Shown: in pieces, positions 18,701 through 26,967 of the stretch
Numbering within the stretch: the first letter of the stretch is position 1
How the letters are laid out: each line of letters begins with the position of its first letter
Assembly: GCA_030729925.1 (NCBI GenBank)
Contig: JANQWK010000096.1
Span: 1-64,000, forward strand
Direction: 5' to 3'
DNA: 64,000 nucleotides
Source of the DNA: Saprospiraceae bacterium
GTDB taxonomy: Bacteria > Bacteroidota > Bacteroidia > Chitinophagales > Saprospiraceae
The notes under the pieces: model-generated
What the model was told of the DNA's origin: nothing
The model's input: only the letters and a program-made list of their open reading frames with translations
The model's database searches: none
Made by a program: the position numbers and the translations under genes

Positions 18701-18803
18701 CCCACAAACTACCCGTGCGTTCAACAGAAAAGAAATACACAATCGCGGCAATACCAAATGCCAACCAGCCGGCAATGGTGTGAATTCGGTTTGTTGATCC
18801 CAT
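15714..18803 (-). CDS. GT117/DUF2723 family multipass membrane protein
   Basis: Large membrane protein of 1029 residues. The N-terminal DUF2723 domain resembles protein O-mannosyltransferases: WDCGEFI near residue 34 holds the acidic pair expected after the first helix, followed by HPPGAPLF. About twelve hydrophobic segments occupy the first 610 residues; the remainder is a soluble, probably periplasmic region ending in helical repeats. It may transfer a lipid-linked sugar to proteins or glycans in the envelope, but substrate and product are unknown. ATG at 18803 (MGSTNRIH) is preferred to an upstream start. It is divergent from DUF4834. Confidence 0.82.
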   Translation of the reverse strand: MGSTNRIHTIAGWLAFGIAAIVYFFSVERTGSLWDCGEFILGAYKLQVVHPPGAPLFLLIGRLFTIVADIFSDNPEHIAFAVNLMSALATAFAALFVSWTTSMLGKLALVGKDGTPTNNEDLVLAGAGLVAGLSTAFSTSIWFSAVEGEVYALSTFFTAMTLWSMVKWYSLPDSTEHDKWILFTLYSAGLSMGVHLLSLLTFPALAIFYYFKKFKQHTFKGIVLASAVGVGILLFVQLVVIIGIPKLWSFFELIMVNGIGLPFNSGLVPTILLIVGALSGGIYYAHKNGQVLLQQLFVGAALVVIAFSTIGVVVIRANANTPVNMNAPSDAMRLIPYLNREQYGERPLLKGPQFNSQAVRTNKLGDRYGRVGDRYEVVDERYELAYEPSAEVLFPRMGDNSPSRTGIYKEWLGLNPQQPLPAGRPNFVDNINFFVQYQIGWMYWRYFMWNFSGRQNGEQGFKPWDKSGGHWISGIPFIDNLRLYSHRNLPDTLRNDKGRNTYFMLPFLFGLMGLFFHYKKRSQDFLALLAMFIITGIGIIVYSNQPPNEPRERDYVLAGSFFTYAIWIGLGVVALFSLLRDRLSIGGRPASLVAIAVVMVAPLLMGFENFDDHSRREIKASRDYASNFLNSCAPNAIIFTYGDNDTYPLWYAQEVEGIRKDVRVINLSLIAVDWYIDQLRRKVNDSPPVKMSISEAAYRGRNRNQVFYFDTNGAAADPVMDLKRVVEFIGQDNPMRSTNGNLITGLYPVRNTFIPVDREKAIANGIVDAEDAGLLVDQIPVTLSDGYLTKDDVAILDILANNIFERPVYFAVTCRPDKFQGLNDYMELEGLALKVVPIKSQSDGSYGVVGSGRVDVETFYDNFMNKFKFGNFDQYELFVDRSYQPSVQSMQLGVRRAAMQALNESKKDKAMALVDRYFEAFPAMNFSYDYRTMYMLAVYLQAGEYAKAKPHMEILAAELIDKLEFYNSVDPYVIQSSFDTDYALSYQTMESIINNARQAGDEAFVQKLEELFGSYRIQDLENKMRQGQN

Positions 18804-18834
18804 GAAATGCTTTATTTTAAAAAAAACCAAATAG

Positions 18835-18848
18835 AGGAGCTAGCTCCT
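18835..18848. promoter_or_regulatory. 14-bp perfect palindrome in a divergent promoter region
   Basis: AGGAGCTAGCTCCT lies 32 bp upstream of the GT117 start and about 40 bp before the -7 element proposed for the divergent DUF4834-rluA-rsmG transcript. It is well placed for an operator, but only one copy is seen. Confidence 0.3.
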
Positions 18849-18861
18849 GAATTAGTCCTAC

Positions 18862-18896
18862 TTTGAACCAAGATTGATTATCTTCAAGTATATTTG
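18862..18896 (+). promoter_or_regulatory. Candidate Bacteroidota promoter for DUF4834-rluA-rsmG
   Basis: TTTG at 18862-18865 and TATATTTG at 18889-18896 match the -33 TTTG and -7 TAnnTTTG elements, with a long 23-bp spacer. The first gene begins 136 bp downstream. Confidence 0.4.
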
Positions 18897-19032
18897 CAGC
18901 ACAAATCTAATAAATTTTATCCGGTGGTTTTATAAAATCAAAAATTGCTCCAAGCCAAATCGTACAATTCAACCAGGGTATTTCACAATTGTGCCTGCCA
19001 GATTCATTAACCATAAACCAACGTTACGCTTT

Positions 19033-19209
19033 ATGTTCAAACTCATCCTGACTTCGCTCATCATCTATACCTTGTATAAGTTTTTTATCAAACCCCAACT
19101 CGCAGTTCCTCCTCATCGTCCAGAAAACCAGCACAATAATCCTACCCATTCCAAAACAACCCAACCGTCCAGCGACGGAGAGTATATTGAATACGAAGAA
19201 TTAGATTAA
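19033..19209 (+). CDS. Small DUF4834-like membrane protein
   Basis: Protein of 58 residues with a single N-terminal membrane helix (MFKLILTSLIIYTLYKFFI), a Pro/Asn/Ser-rich linker and the acidic ending GEYIEYEELD, which is typical of the Bacteroidota family DUF4834. ATG at 19033 is used; the frame is open further upstream but that part is not protein-like. It sits 12 bp before the pseudouridine synthase gene and is probably co-transcribed with it and rsmG. Function unknown. Confidence 0.7.
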   Translation: MFKLILTSLIIYTLYKFFIKPQLAVPPHRPENQHNNPTHSKTTQPSSDGEYIEYEELD

Positions 19210-19221
19210 CACAACCCCTAC

Positions 19222-19920
19222 ATGACAGATACCCCTTTCCTCCATACACAGGGCAATATTGGCGACCTTGTACTTTACAAAAACAACCAACTGATTGCTT
19301 TCAATAAACCCGGTGGCTTACCCTCGCAGGATGACCTTACGAAAGAAAAGTCTATGCTCAACCTGGCAGAGATCTATTGTAAAGCTCCTGTCTATATCCT
19401 CAACCGAATAGACAGACCCACCAGCGGCGTGATTTTGTTTGCTAAGACCAAACAGGCTCAAGTTAATATGAACGAACAACTCCGCTCGGGAGCTATAGAA
19501 AAGTCATACCTCGCCGTAGTGGATAAGGATATTCTGCCCCTTCAGCAGGTCCTTACTCATACCCTGTTTAAGGATAGCAAACGCAAACAGGCGGTCGTGG
19601 TACCCCCCGAGCACCCCAAGGGAAAAGTGGCAACGCTGTCCTACGAAGTCGTCGAAACCATAGATCGGTACGCACTGCTACTAATTTCCACAAGTACCGG
19701 TAGGTTTCACCAAATCCGGGCACAGCTCGCCCAAATTGGGTTTCCAATTAAAGGAGATGTTAAGTACGGTTCCCGTAGGGCCAATAAAGAGAAGTTTATT
19801 CACCTGCACGCCTGGAAGATGTCTTTCGTCCACCCGGTAAGCCATGAAAGTGTTATGCTGCAAGCACCGGTTCCCAATGAGCCTGTCTGGCAAGCTTTTC
19901 AATACCCCCAAAGCCATTAA
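19222..19920 (+). CDS. RluA-family RNA pseudouridine synthase
   Basis: Converts specific uridines in rRNA or tRNA to pseudouridine. The catalytic aspartate lies in LNRIDRPTSGVILFAKT (residue about 62), and the C-terminal motif GRFHQIRAQLA near 161-171 is the RluA-type RxHQIR box. No S4 domain is present, so it is of the short RluA/RluC-like kind with 232 residues; the exact target site cannot be told. It sits between DUF4834 and rsmG with only 4 bp to the latter, grouping two RNA-modification enzymes in one transcript. Confidence 0.9.
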   Translation: MTDTPFLHTQGNIGDLVLYKNNQLIAFNKPGGLPSQDDLTKEKSMLNLAEIYCKAPVYILNRIDRPTSGVILFAKTKQAQVNMNEQLRSGAIEKSYLAVVDKDILPLQQVLTHTLFKDSKRKQAVVVPPEHPKGKVATLSYEVVETIDRYALLLISTSTGRFHQIRAQLAQIGFPIKGDVKYGSRRANKEKFIHLHAWKMSFVHPVSHESVMLQAPVPNEPVWQAFQYPQSH

Positions 19921-19924
19921 GGTC

Positions 19925-20551
19925 ATGGAAGATCTGTTGCGTTATTTTCCAAAGCTCAACGATACACAAATCAGACAGTTCGGCATGCTCCTGCCATTCT
20001 ATCAGGAGTGGAATGCTAAAATTAATGTCGTTTCCAGAAAAGATATCGAAAACCTGATGCTGCACCATGTGCTGCATTCCCTTACCATAGCTCGCTTTAT
20101 TCAGTTTACTCCCAACTCCAGTATCCTGGATCTGGGAACGGGAGGAGGGTTTCCAGGTATCCCCCTTGCTATATTTTTTCCTCAGGTTAATTTTACCCTG
20201 ATTGATGGTACCCGAAAGAAAATTTTTGTGGTCGAACAGGCCTGCGAAGCACTTGGCCTCCAAAATGTGACCCCAAAGGCCGTGCGCGCAGAAGAGCTTA
20301 AAGGTTCTTTCGATTTTGTGGTCTCCAGAGCCGTGACCGCCCTCGATCAGTTGCTCGTGTGGACCAGACCGCTCATCCGCAACAAACAGCAAAATGCTAT
20401 TCCCAACGGATTGATTACCCTTAAAGGCGGGATGGTGAAACAAGAACTGAAAACGGTTCCCAAGGGAACCTATTTTGAAATCACACCGGTATCATCCTAT
20501 TTTTCTGATCCGTACTTTGAGGAAAAGTTCCTCATTTATCTGCAGATTTGA
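19925..20551 (+). CDS. rsmG: 16S rRNA (guanine(527)-N7)-methyltransferase
   Basis: Methylates G527 of 16S rRNA using S-adenosylmethionine. The SAM-binding motif LDLGTGGGFPGIPLAI and the downstream VVSRAVTALDQL are characteristic. ATG at 19925 (MEDLLRYFPKLN) begins the conserved helical N-terminus and follows the preceding stop by 4 bp; the longer frame would overlap rluA by about 77 bp. Length 208 is normal. In many bacteria this gene is near the replication origin, but there is no mnmG, parA or parB here. Confidence 0.94.
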   Translation: MEDLLRYFPKLNDTQIRQFGMLLPFYQEWNAKINVVSRKDIENLMLHHVLHSLTIARFIQFTPNSSILDLGTGGGFPGIPLAIFFPQVNFTLIDGTRKKIFVVEQACEALGLQNVTPKAVRAEELKGSFDFVVSRAVTALDQLLVWTRPLIRNKQQNAIPNGLITLKGGMVKQELKTVPKGTYFEITPVSSYFSDPYFEEKFLIYLQI

Positions 20552-20582
20552 CCATTAACCGGACAAGTTGGAAAGGAGACTT

Positions 20583-20612
20583 TTTGCCTTCCAGGCTTTT
20601 TTCCTATTTTTG
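20583..20612 (+). promoter_or_regulatory. Bacteroidota-type promoter for the DUF3127 gene
   Basis: TTTG at 20583-20586 and TATTTTTG at 20605-20612 match the -33 and -7 consensus (TTTG, TAnnTTTG) with an 18-bp spacer. The DUF3127 ATG is 36 bp downstream. Confidence 0.6.
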
Positions 20613-20647
20613 AGATTGTATTTTTTCACCGCCAAATCCCACAAAAT

Positions 20648-21034
20648 ATGTCTTTTGAAGTAACCGGAACGCTCCATAAAAAATTTGATACCGAAAATAA
20701 GACAGGTTCCTTCCAGGCCCGTGAGTTCGTTATCGAAATTCAAAGCGGTAATTATCCCCAGATGGTTAAGTTCCAACTGGTTCAGGACAAATGCGAGCTG
20801 CTGGATAAGTTTGAAGAAGGCGACCAACTTAAGGTCTATTTCGACCTGCGCGGACGTGAATGGAACGGCAAGTATTTTACCAACCTCAACGCCTGGCGCG
20901 TAGATAAAATGAATGCCGAGGAGTCTGTAACTTCGACTTCAACTAATGCTATGCCTGCACAGCCGGCACCTTTCCCTACTGTAAAAGATGAACCTACTGC
21001 TATGCCCGGGTTTGAAGATGACCTGCCCTTCTAA
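20648..21034 (+). CDS. DUF3127 protein with an SSB-like acidic tail
   Basis: Protein of 128 residues matching DUF3127, a Bacteroidota family predicted to have an OB-like fold (KNTGSFQAREFVIEI-like core, here KTGSFQAREFVIEIQSG, and WNGKYFTNLNAWRVDK). After a Pro/Thr-rich linker the last residues are DDLPF, strikingly like the DDDIPF tail by which single-stranded DNA-binding protein recruits partner enzymes. This suggests a DNA-binding or DNA-repair accessory role, which is inference. It has its own promoter and converges on bcp. Confidence 0.8.
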   Translation: MSFEVTGTLHKKFDTENKTGSFQAREFVIEIQSGNYPQMVKFQLVQDKCELLDKFEEGDQLKVYFDLRGREWNGKYFTNLNAWRVDKMNAEESVTSTSTNAMPAQPAPFPTVKDEPTAMPGFEDDLPF

Positions 21035-21048
21035 GGAGCTTTATGCCA

Positions 21049-21082
21049 ATGCCTGGCGGATCTGCACAGATTAGCCAGGCAT
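21049..21082. terminator. Possible bidirectional hairpin between DUF3127 and bcp
   Basis: Stem ATGCCTGGC (21049-21057) with GCCAGGCAT (21074-21082) and an inner GATCTG/CAGATT arm. It overlaps the last codons of bcp. No strong T-run flanks it, so termination is uncertain. Confidence 0.4.
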
Positions 21083-21535
21083 CAAATCCAAAATTTGACG
21101 GGCATGATCCTTAGTCTTCACCTTTTCGATGATGTGAAGTATTTTACCCTCCTCGTCTAAAATAAAAGTACTTCGGTTTACCCCTTCGAAAAGTTTGCCG
21201 TAAAGCGCTTTCGGTCCCCAGACGCCATAAGCCCTCAATATTTCCTTACTTTCATCCGCAATCAGCGGAAAAGGAAGTTGGTACTTTTGGATAAACCCCT
21301 GATGCTTTTTTTCTCCGTCAGGGCTAACCCCCAGCAATTCAAATCCTCTCGCGCTAAGTTCTTCGTAACCATCGCGCAGACTGCAAACTTCAGCCGTACA
21401 GCCGGGTGTGTTATCCTTTGGGTAAAAGAATAAAATTAGTTTTTTTCCCCGGTAGTCTTCCAAACTTACCTGCTTTCCGTCCTGTATCCTACCCTCAAAA
21501 GCAGGTGCTTGATCGCCTGGCTGTAATTTACTCAT
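21071..21535 (-). CDS. bcp: Thioredoxin-dependent thiol peroxidase (Bcp/PrxQ)
   Basis: Atypical 2-Cys peroxiredoxin reducing hydrogen peroxide and organic peroxides in the cytoplasm. The motif NTPGCTAEVCSLRD (near 42-55) contains the peroxidatic cysteine and a second cysteine five residues on, the usual resolving position in this subfamily. The arginine of NRSTFILD completes the active site. 154 residues is normal. It is the last gene of the long minus-strand run from rsfS and one of two peroxiredoxins in that run. Confidence 0.93.
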   Translation of the reverse strand: MSKLQPGDQAPAFEGRIQDGKQVSLEDYRGKKLILFFYPKDNTPGCTAEVCSLRDGYEELSARGFELLGVSPDGEKKHQGFIQKYQLPFPLIADESKEILRAYGVWGPKALYGKLFEGVNRSTFILDEEGKILHIIEKVKTKDHARQILDLMPG

Positions 21536-21556
21536 CTGTTCTGCTGTTTTACTGAT

Positions 21557-23278
21557 TCAATAACTGAAAGCTTTTTCAAACACCTGTTCGTTACCCATTG
21601 CATCTGTAACGACTAAACGAAATTCATGCACTCCCCTCTCCAGCGAACGATCCAATACATGAGTCAACAATTGATTTTTGGCATCGTACTCCATTAAGAT
21701 CCACTCGCCATCTATACTCCCCGAATATTCCAGACCCCGCTGAAGACCACCACTGACAACGTTATCTCTGATCATAAACCGCAAAGACTGCCCCGGTACA
21801 TGTCTGGAAGCAAAATTGAGCGGTCGTATGCTTGGAGGGGTTTGATCTATCATAATGACAAAATCACCGAAAGACCTAAGCCTGGCTTTCAGATATCCTG
21901 ACTCCCAGGTTCCCCCATAGTTAATGACCACGTTGTTGAGGTCGCAGCGGCCAATAAATGCTTTTTCCCGAAGGGCATCCGGTAAACCCTCAGGCCGAAT
22001 CGCCATATCAAAGTATCCATGTACGGGCGTCAATGCAGGACGCAGTTGGTGTACACGAGAATAATTACCAGCCGAACTATCGGCAAAAGAACCATAATCC
22101 AATAACAAATCAGCGTAAAAAGTCCCTCCGGGAAAATATAGGTTCATGTCCGCTTCCTGAATCTTGCTTTCCGCCTCATGCGGTAACACGTAGTTATACA
22201 CCACAGGCTTGCGCTCCGGGATGTCACCCCGCTTCACCCAAAAAGATACCTCACTCGTATTGCCCGCAAGGTCACCCGCAACCAAACGAATATGCCTGGC
22301 CTTATACCGACTGAGCTGAACAACCCCCGTATCGTCATCCCCATGCTGGTAAATATCTAATTCATTACCTGGAACGACATAGCATTTATTGATGTAGTTC
22401 CTGCGCTGCACCTGCTCTTCATAATCCAAATGCGCATTGATATACCTGGTTTGCTGTTTTTCAATACGATCCATCCGGAATGCATACTTCTTCTCTCCAT
22501 CTGCATACATATCCAGACTGTAGATCCCATTCAGGTTGTGAGAACCATCCATGCGGTCAAAGGCCTTAAGGCCAAAACCAACCCGCCAGGCTCCTACCAC
22601 AAGCGTGTCCTGAAGCACTCGCGCCCCACTAGGGGTACTCGTCAATCCAATGGTCTCGTCTGCCAGCGTTTCCAAGCCAGGCCCAAGGTGATACACCTTC
22701 AACTGGCGAATCAAGGGTGCGATATTGTCTTCGTATGGAACTCCCATCAACAAAGGATTGAGCGCATGCCCCGTCTCCGTATCCCAAATCTCAAAATGCA
22801 AATGAGGCCCCTGCGTGCTGCCAGTCATGCCGATATACCCAATCAACTCCCCTTTCCGCACAGGAAATAATTCTCCCTCAAGCGCCAGATCTACTTCAAA
22901 AACTTTGCGATCCGACTGAACTTTCCGTACATACGTGTTTACATCGGGCTTAAATCCTTGTAAATGAGCATACAAAGACGTAAACCCATTAAAATGCCGG
23001 ACAAATAGAACCTTCCCGTATCCATTTCCAGATACCCCAATACGGGATATATAACCATCGGCTGCAGCGACAACAGGAGTTCCAACTTCACCTTTAATGT
23101 CAATTCCCTCGTGAAAGTGATTGGGTCGCAGCTCCCCGAAAGAGCCGGAAAGCCTAACAACCTCATTGAGCGGAGAAGAAAAATCGGTAGATAGTAAAGG
23201 TACAGGGTCGTTGAACGACCAACTCACAAAAATCAACATGAGTCCTGCCACCAGCCTGTAAGACATAGATCTGCTCAT
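21557..23278 (-). CDS. Secreted M23-family metallopeptidase
   Basis: Exported zinc endopeptidase of the LytM/M23 type, expected to cut peptidoglycan peptides. A signal sequence covers about residues 1-22. The M23 core follows with HEGID (the H and D zinc ligands, about 56-60), SLYAHLQGF and HLHFEIWD (catalytic and zinc-binding histidines near 159-161), so the active site appears intact. About 380 further residues form beta-rich domains of unknown type. Two ATGs are possible (23278, 23266). It follows aat by 5 bp. Bacteroidota proteins of this layout are common but uncharacterised. Confidence 0.85.
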   Translation of the reverse strand: MSRSMSYRLVAGLMLIFVSWSFNDPVPLLSTDFSSPLNEVVRLSGSFGELRPNHFHEGIDIKGEVGTPVVAAADGYISRIGVSGNGYGKVLFVRHFNGFTSLYAHLQGFKPDVNTYVRKVQSDRKVFEVDLALEGELFPVRKGELIGYIGMTGSTQGPHLHFEIWDTETGHALNPLLMGVPYEDNIAPLIRQLKVYHLGPGLETLADETIGLTSTPSGARVLQDTLVVGAWRVGFGLKAFDRMDGSHNLNGIYSLDMYADGEKKYAFRMDRIEKQQTRYINAHLDYEEQVQRRNYINKCYVVPGNELDIYQHGDDDTGVVQLSRYKARHIRLVAGDLAGNTSEVSFWVKRGDIPERKPVVYNYVLPHEAESKIQEADMNLYFPGGTFYADLLLDYGSFADSSAGNYSRVHQLRPALTPVHGYFDMAIRPEGLPDALREKAFIGRCDLNNVVINYGGTWESGYLKARLRSFGDFVIMIDQTPPSIRPLNFASRHVPGQSLRFMIRDNVVSGGLQRGLEYSGSIDGEWILMEYDAKNQLLTHVLDRSLERGVHEFRLVVTDAMGNEQVFEKAFSY

Positions 23279-23283
23279 TCAAT

Positions 23284-23976
23284 TTACCTTTTTAAACGCC
23301 AGTCCCTGCCTGGAACAATACAGGGTTCATTGGTCTTCAACAAAGAAAGGAAAGCATTTCGGGAAATACTCCGGGCTCCCATACTGCCGAGATGAACGGT
23401 TTCCTGCTGACAGTCAATCAGCACACAACCCGCAGCCTGTAAGTCCCGAACCAAAGTGATGAACCCGAACTTTGAAGCATTGGAAACCTTTGCAAACATG
23501 GATTCACCAAAAAATATTTTTCCCAGATAAACCCCATACAAACCACCCACTAATTCATCATCCTCCCAAACCTCCACAGAGTGTGCAATGCCCAGCTCAT
23601 GCAACCCACAATATGCTTCCAGCATCTCTTCACTAATCCAGGTTCCTCCACCCCTGCTCGAATAGTCAGATTGCTGACAACTCGTAATAACCGCCTTGAA
23701 GTCTGTATCGTAAGTAACCCTGAATTTCTGTTGGTTGAAATAAGGACGCATACTTCGCGACACCTTCAGCTCATCCGGATATAACACGAACCTGGGGTCG
23801 GGACACCACCACAAAATTTCATCGCCAGGATTGTACCACGGGAAAATGCCCTTTGTATAAGCCTCCAGCAACCGTTCTACAGACAGGTCACCTCCCACTG
23901 CCAAGATACCATCCTTATTTGACAAAGATGGATCCGGAAAATGTTTGTCCAAAGGACTAAGCCAAAATACGGGCAT
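23284..23976 (-). CDS. aat: Leucyl/phenylalanyl-tRNA-protein transferase
   Basis: Transfers Leu or Phe from tRNA onto N-terminal Lys/Arg of proteins, creating a degron read by ClpS. Typical family segments are DGILAVGGDLSVERLLEAY, GIFPWYNPGDEILWWCPDPR and GGLYGVYLGKIFFGESMF. At 230 residues it is standard. It is directly downstream of clpS (17 bp), the adaptor that recognises its product, which makes a compact N-degron module. Confidence 0.95.
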   Translation of the reverse strand: MPVFWLSPLDKHFPDPSLSNKDGILAVGGDLSVERLLEAYTKGIFPWYNPGDEILWWCPDPRFVLYPDELKVSRSMRPYFNQQKFRVTYDTDFKAVITSCQQSDYSSRGGGTWISEEMLEAYCGLHELGIAHSVEVWEDDELVGGLYGVYLGKIFFGESMFAKVSNASKFGFITLVRDLQAAGCVLIDCQQETVHLGSMGARSISRNAFLSLLKTNEPCIVPGRDWRLKR

Positions 23977-23993
23977 AATAAACCAATGAATTG

Positions 23994-24320
23994 CTATGTT
24001 CCCATCTCAATGACCGCAGACAATCCCCGCTCAACCAAAGCATCCTTTTTGGGCTTTAACACCTCAAAAGGAGCCGTCTTGACCGTTGCCTTACCCTTGA
24101 AATGGATGAGCAGAGACAGCTGCTCTGCCTGTACCTCAGAATGGTTCAGTACCTCCATGAAGCACTGAACCACCCAATCAAATGTATTGACATCATCATT
24201 ATACACCACCAGCTGCGCTGGAGTATCCACAGCATCTTCCAGCACTTCTTCCGCTACCAATACCTCCTCTTCAAAAGGGTTGAATGCAAAGTGCAGCAAA
24301 GACATGGATTTACGCATCAT
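23994..24320 (-). CDS. clpS: ClpS-like ATP-dependent Clp protease adaptor
   Basis: Small adaptor that delivers proteins with bulky hydrophobic N-termini to ClpAP. The family core is visible as VVYNDDVNTFDWVVQCF followed by AEQLSLLIHFKGKATV; the Asn-Asp of NDD corresponds to the N-degron pocket. Length 108. Start ATG at 24320; the frame also opens with a TTG one codon earlier. Between a peroxiredoxin gene and aat in the same orientation. Confidence 0.9.
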   Translation of the reverse strand: MMRKSMSLLHFAFNPFEEEVLVAEEVLEDAVDTPAQLVVYNDDVNTFDWVVQCFMEVLNHSEVQAEQLSLLIHFKGKATVKTAPFEVLKPKKDALVERGLSAVIEMGT

Positions 24321-24341
24321 CAAAAATTATTCAGCCTCAGT

Positions 24342-24812
24342 TTAATTCAAACCGGCAAGCGCTTCTTTGATCGCTGAAAAACTTGGCAAATCACCGGCTG
24401 ATTCCAATACTTCCGCATACTGAATATGCCCCGTACCATCCACCACAAAAGCAGCTCTTTTAGACACACCATGCATACCAAAAACAAACTCTTCGTACAA
24501 CGCCCCGTAAGCAGCCGATATCTCCTTGTTGAAATCAGACAACAATCTGAAATTCAAAGCCTGGTCTTCTTTGAACCTGGCAAGGGTAAAGATAGAGTCA
24601 ACCGAAATTGCCAATACTTCAGCATTCAAATGATTGTAATCAGCAATTCCATCCCTTACCGAACATAGCTCCGTTGTACAAACCCCCGTAAAAGCCTGAG
24701 GGAAAAACAACAAAACTACGTTTTTACCCGCGAAATTATCCAGGGCAATTTCTTCCTTCTCAGAACTATACAGCTTGAATCCAGGTGCTTTATCTCCAAT
24801 ATTCAGACCCAT
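24342..24812 (-). CDS. Peroxiredoxin (AhpC/TSA, AhpE-like)
   Basis: Thiol peroxidase of 156 residues. The active-site segment FTGVCTTELCSVRD contains the peroxidatic cysteine and a second cysteine five residues later; the conserved arginine follows in SKRAAFVVD. It is more like the AhpE/PrxQ-type one-domain enzymes than AhpC. It begins the clpS-aat segment and ends 64 bp after the ftsH start region of the same strand. Reductant unknown, probably thioredoxin. Confidence 0.88.
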   Translation of the reverse strand: MGLNIGDKAPGFKLYSSEKEEIALDNFAGKNVVLLFFPQAFTGVCTTELCSVRDGIADYNHLNAEVLAISVDSIFTLARFKEDQALNFRLLSDFNKEISAAYGALYEEFVFGMHGVSKRAAFVVDGTGHIQYAEVLESAGDLPSFSAIKEALAGLN

Positions 24813-24876
24813 GACACTTCTTTTAAAGATATATTAAAATTATAAAATATGATCAATACTTTACCGGGCAGCTCGA

Positions 24877-26844
24877 CTACTCCTCCGTATTTTCAGTAGA
24901 AGCCATAATTTCCTCCGCTTCTGCTTGCTTATCGAAAGGCCGACTGCCGATCAGTTTCACAAGATCTGATTTTAGCAACACCTCCTTATCGAGCAAAGTC
25001 TTTGCGACAGTCTCCAGTTGATCTTTGTTCGATGCAAGTAGTGCCTTTGCTCTCTCATACTGTATATCAATTAGCAAGCGAACCTCCTCGTCAATCAGAT
25101 AAGCTGTGTTGTCGGAATAAGGCTTTTGAAACTGATAAGTGCCCTGGGGGTCATAGAAAGATACCTGACCAACCTTTGGGTTCATACCGTATATAGATAC
25201 AATCGCATAAGCCACTTTGGTCACTTTTTCCAAATCGCTGATCGCACCTGTAGAAATTTTACCAAAAATCAGATCCTCCGCTGCCCTTCCACCCAGGGTC
25301 ATACAAATTTCGTCAAGCAATTGCTCTGTTCTGTACAAGTACTGATCTTTAGGCAAATATTGTGCAAAACCCAGTGCTGCCACCCCACGAGGAACGATCG
25401 TCACTTTGATCAATGGATGCGCATGCTCGAGGTACCACCCGCAAATGGCATGACCCGCTTCGTGAAAAGCAATGATTTCCTTTTCTTCCGGAGAAATCAA
25501 CTTATTCTTTTTCTCCAGACCCCCGATCACCCTATCCAGGGCAAAATTGAAGTCATCCATATCCACCGCCTTCTTGTTCCTTCTCGCAGCAACCAACGCA
25601 GCCTCGTTACAGATGTTGGCGATATCTGCTCCTGCAAAACCGGGTGTCATCTCAGCCAGCTGGAAAGCATTGACCCCCTCTGAAGTTTTAATATTTTTCA
25701 AGTGGACACTAAAAATAGCCTCACGACCTTTCAGATCGGGACGGTCAATCGAAATCTGACGGTCAAAACGACCGGGTCTGAGCAAAGCCGAATCCAGCAC
25801 ATCAGGCCTGTTCGTAGCCGCCATCAGAATTACCCCTTTGTCGGTACTAAATCCATCCATTTCGACCAGCAACTGGTTCAACGTATTCTCCCGCTCATCG
25901 TTGCCTCCGGTAAAGTTAGACTTTCCCCTCGCCCTGCCAATCGCATCAATTTCATCAATAAAAACGATGCAAGGAGCTTTCTCGCGAGCCTGTTTGAACA
26001 AATCCCTTACCCGAGAAGCACCCACTCCTACAAACATTTCCACAAAATCCGAACCGGAAATAGAGAAGAAAGGAACGCCCGCCTCTCCTGCTACTGCCTT
26101 CGCCAATAATGTTTTTCCCGTACCAGGAGGACCTACCAGCAACACCCCTTTCGGAATCTTTCCCCCCAAAGCAGTATATTTTTTGGGATTCTTCAGAAAA
26201 TCTACTACCTCCATTACCTCCTCCTTGGCCTCATCCAACCCTGCAACATCCTGGAATGTAATGTTCACTTTAGAATTCTGGTCGAAAAGGGTAGCCTTAG
26301 ACTTTCCAATATTGAAAATCTGCGCACCAGCCCCTCCGGCTCCACCTCCCACGCGCCTCATGATAAAGAGCCAAAGTGCCACTATAATCACAAAAGGCAA
26401 CAACCAAGCAATCAGCTGGGGTAACCAGTTGGCCTGAGTTTCGTTCTTCGGGTAGATCCGGTTGTCCCTGTCTATACCAGCCCGATCCTGAATCTCTTTG
26501 AGAAAATCGCTGAAAGAATCGTAAGAACCTATCTCGAGGTAGTAATGATAGCGACTTCCACCAACATTGCTCTTCGCCGCATCCTCGTACTTCGCTTCTG
26601 AAAGGCGATCCTCCTTAATATACACATGCGCATACCGCTCATTCAACACGACCAGCTTCTCTACATCTCCGGATATGATCATATCCTCGAGCCTGTTCAT
26701 GCTGAGCTGCTCCTTTTGGCCTTTTGAAACCTCGTAGATGTTCCATGCAAGCAGCAAAAGCGCAATGATGCCATAAATCCAGAACGAATTAGACCGGGGA
26801 GACCTCGGCCTACTATCATCCGCATTATTTTTGTTGTTTTCCAT
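24877..26844 (-). CDS. ftsH: ATP-dependent zinc metalloprotease FtsH
   Basis: Inner-membrane AAA+ protease that degrades unassembled membrane proteins and short-lived regulators. Two membrane helices (about 21-37 and 142-161) bracket a periplasmic domain. Walker A GPPGTGKT is at 238-245, the second-region arginines in LLRPGRFDR follow, and the zinc site HEAGH is at 461-465. Length 655 is normal. It follows rsfS on the same strand, a pairing seen widely in Bacteroidota. Confidence 0.97.
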   Translation of the reverse strand: MENNKNNADDSRPRSPRSNSFWIYGIIALLLLAWNIYEVSKGQKEQLSMNRLEDMIISGDVEKLVVLNERYAHVYIKEDRLSEAKYEDAAKSNVGGSRYHYYLEIGSYDSFSDFLKEIQDRAGIDRDNRIYPKNETQANWLPQLIAWLLPFVIIVALWLFIMRRVGGGAGGAGAQIFNIGKSKATLFDQNSKVNITFQDVAGLDEAKEEVMEVVDFLKNPKKYTALGGKIPKGVLLVGPPGTGKTLLAKAVAGEAGVPFFSISGSDFVEMFVGVGASRVRDLFKQAREKAPCIVFIDEIDAIGRARGKSNFTGGNDERENTLNQLLVEMDGFSTDKGVILMAATNRPDVLDSALLRPGRFDRQISIDRPDLKGREAIFSVHLKNIKTSEGVNAFQLAEMTPGFAGADIANICNEAALVAARRNKKAVDMDDFNFALDRVIGGLEKKNKLISPEEKEIIAFHEAGHAICGWYLEHAHPLIKVTIVPRGVAALGFAQYLPKDQYLYRTEQLLDEICMTLGGRAAEDLIFGKISTGAISDLEKVTKVAYAIVSIYGMNPKVGQVSFYDPQGTYQFQKPYSDNTAYLIDEEVRLLIDIQYERAKALLASNKDQLETVAKTLLDKEVLLKSDLVKLIGSRPFDKQAEAEEIMASTENTEE

Positions 26845-26967
26845 TAATTGTTCCCTTTGGTTAAAATTTTTGACAACGATTACCCCAAAACAGGCAAGTC
26901 AATCAGTCAAGATCAATAAACACAGTTTTAGCCGTTTCGTTGAATGAAATTCAAACAAATACGCTGA

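Noticed and set aside
22561-22575. Palindrome GGCCTTAAGGCC as a third copy of the htpG-flanking hairpin
   Set aside because: It lies in the M23 peptidase coding sequence and shares only the CTTAAGG centre, not the longer arms.
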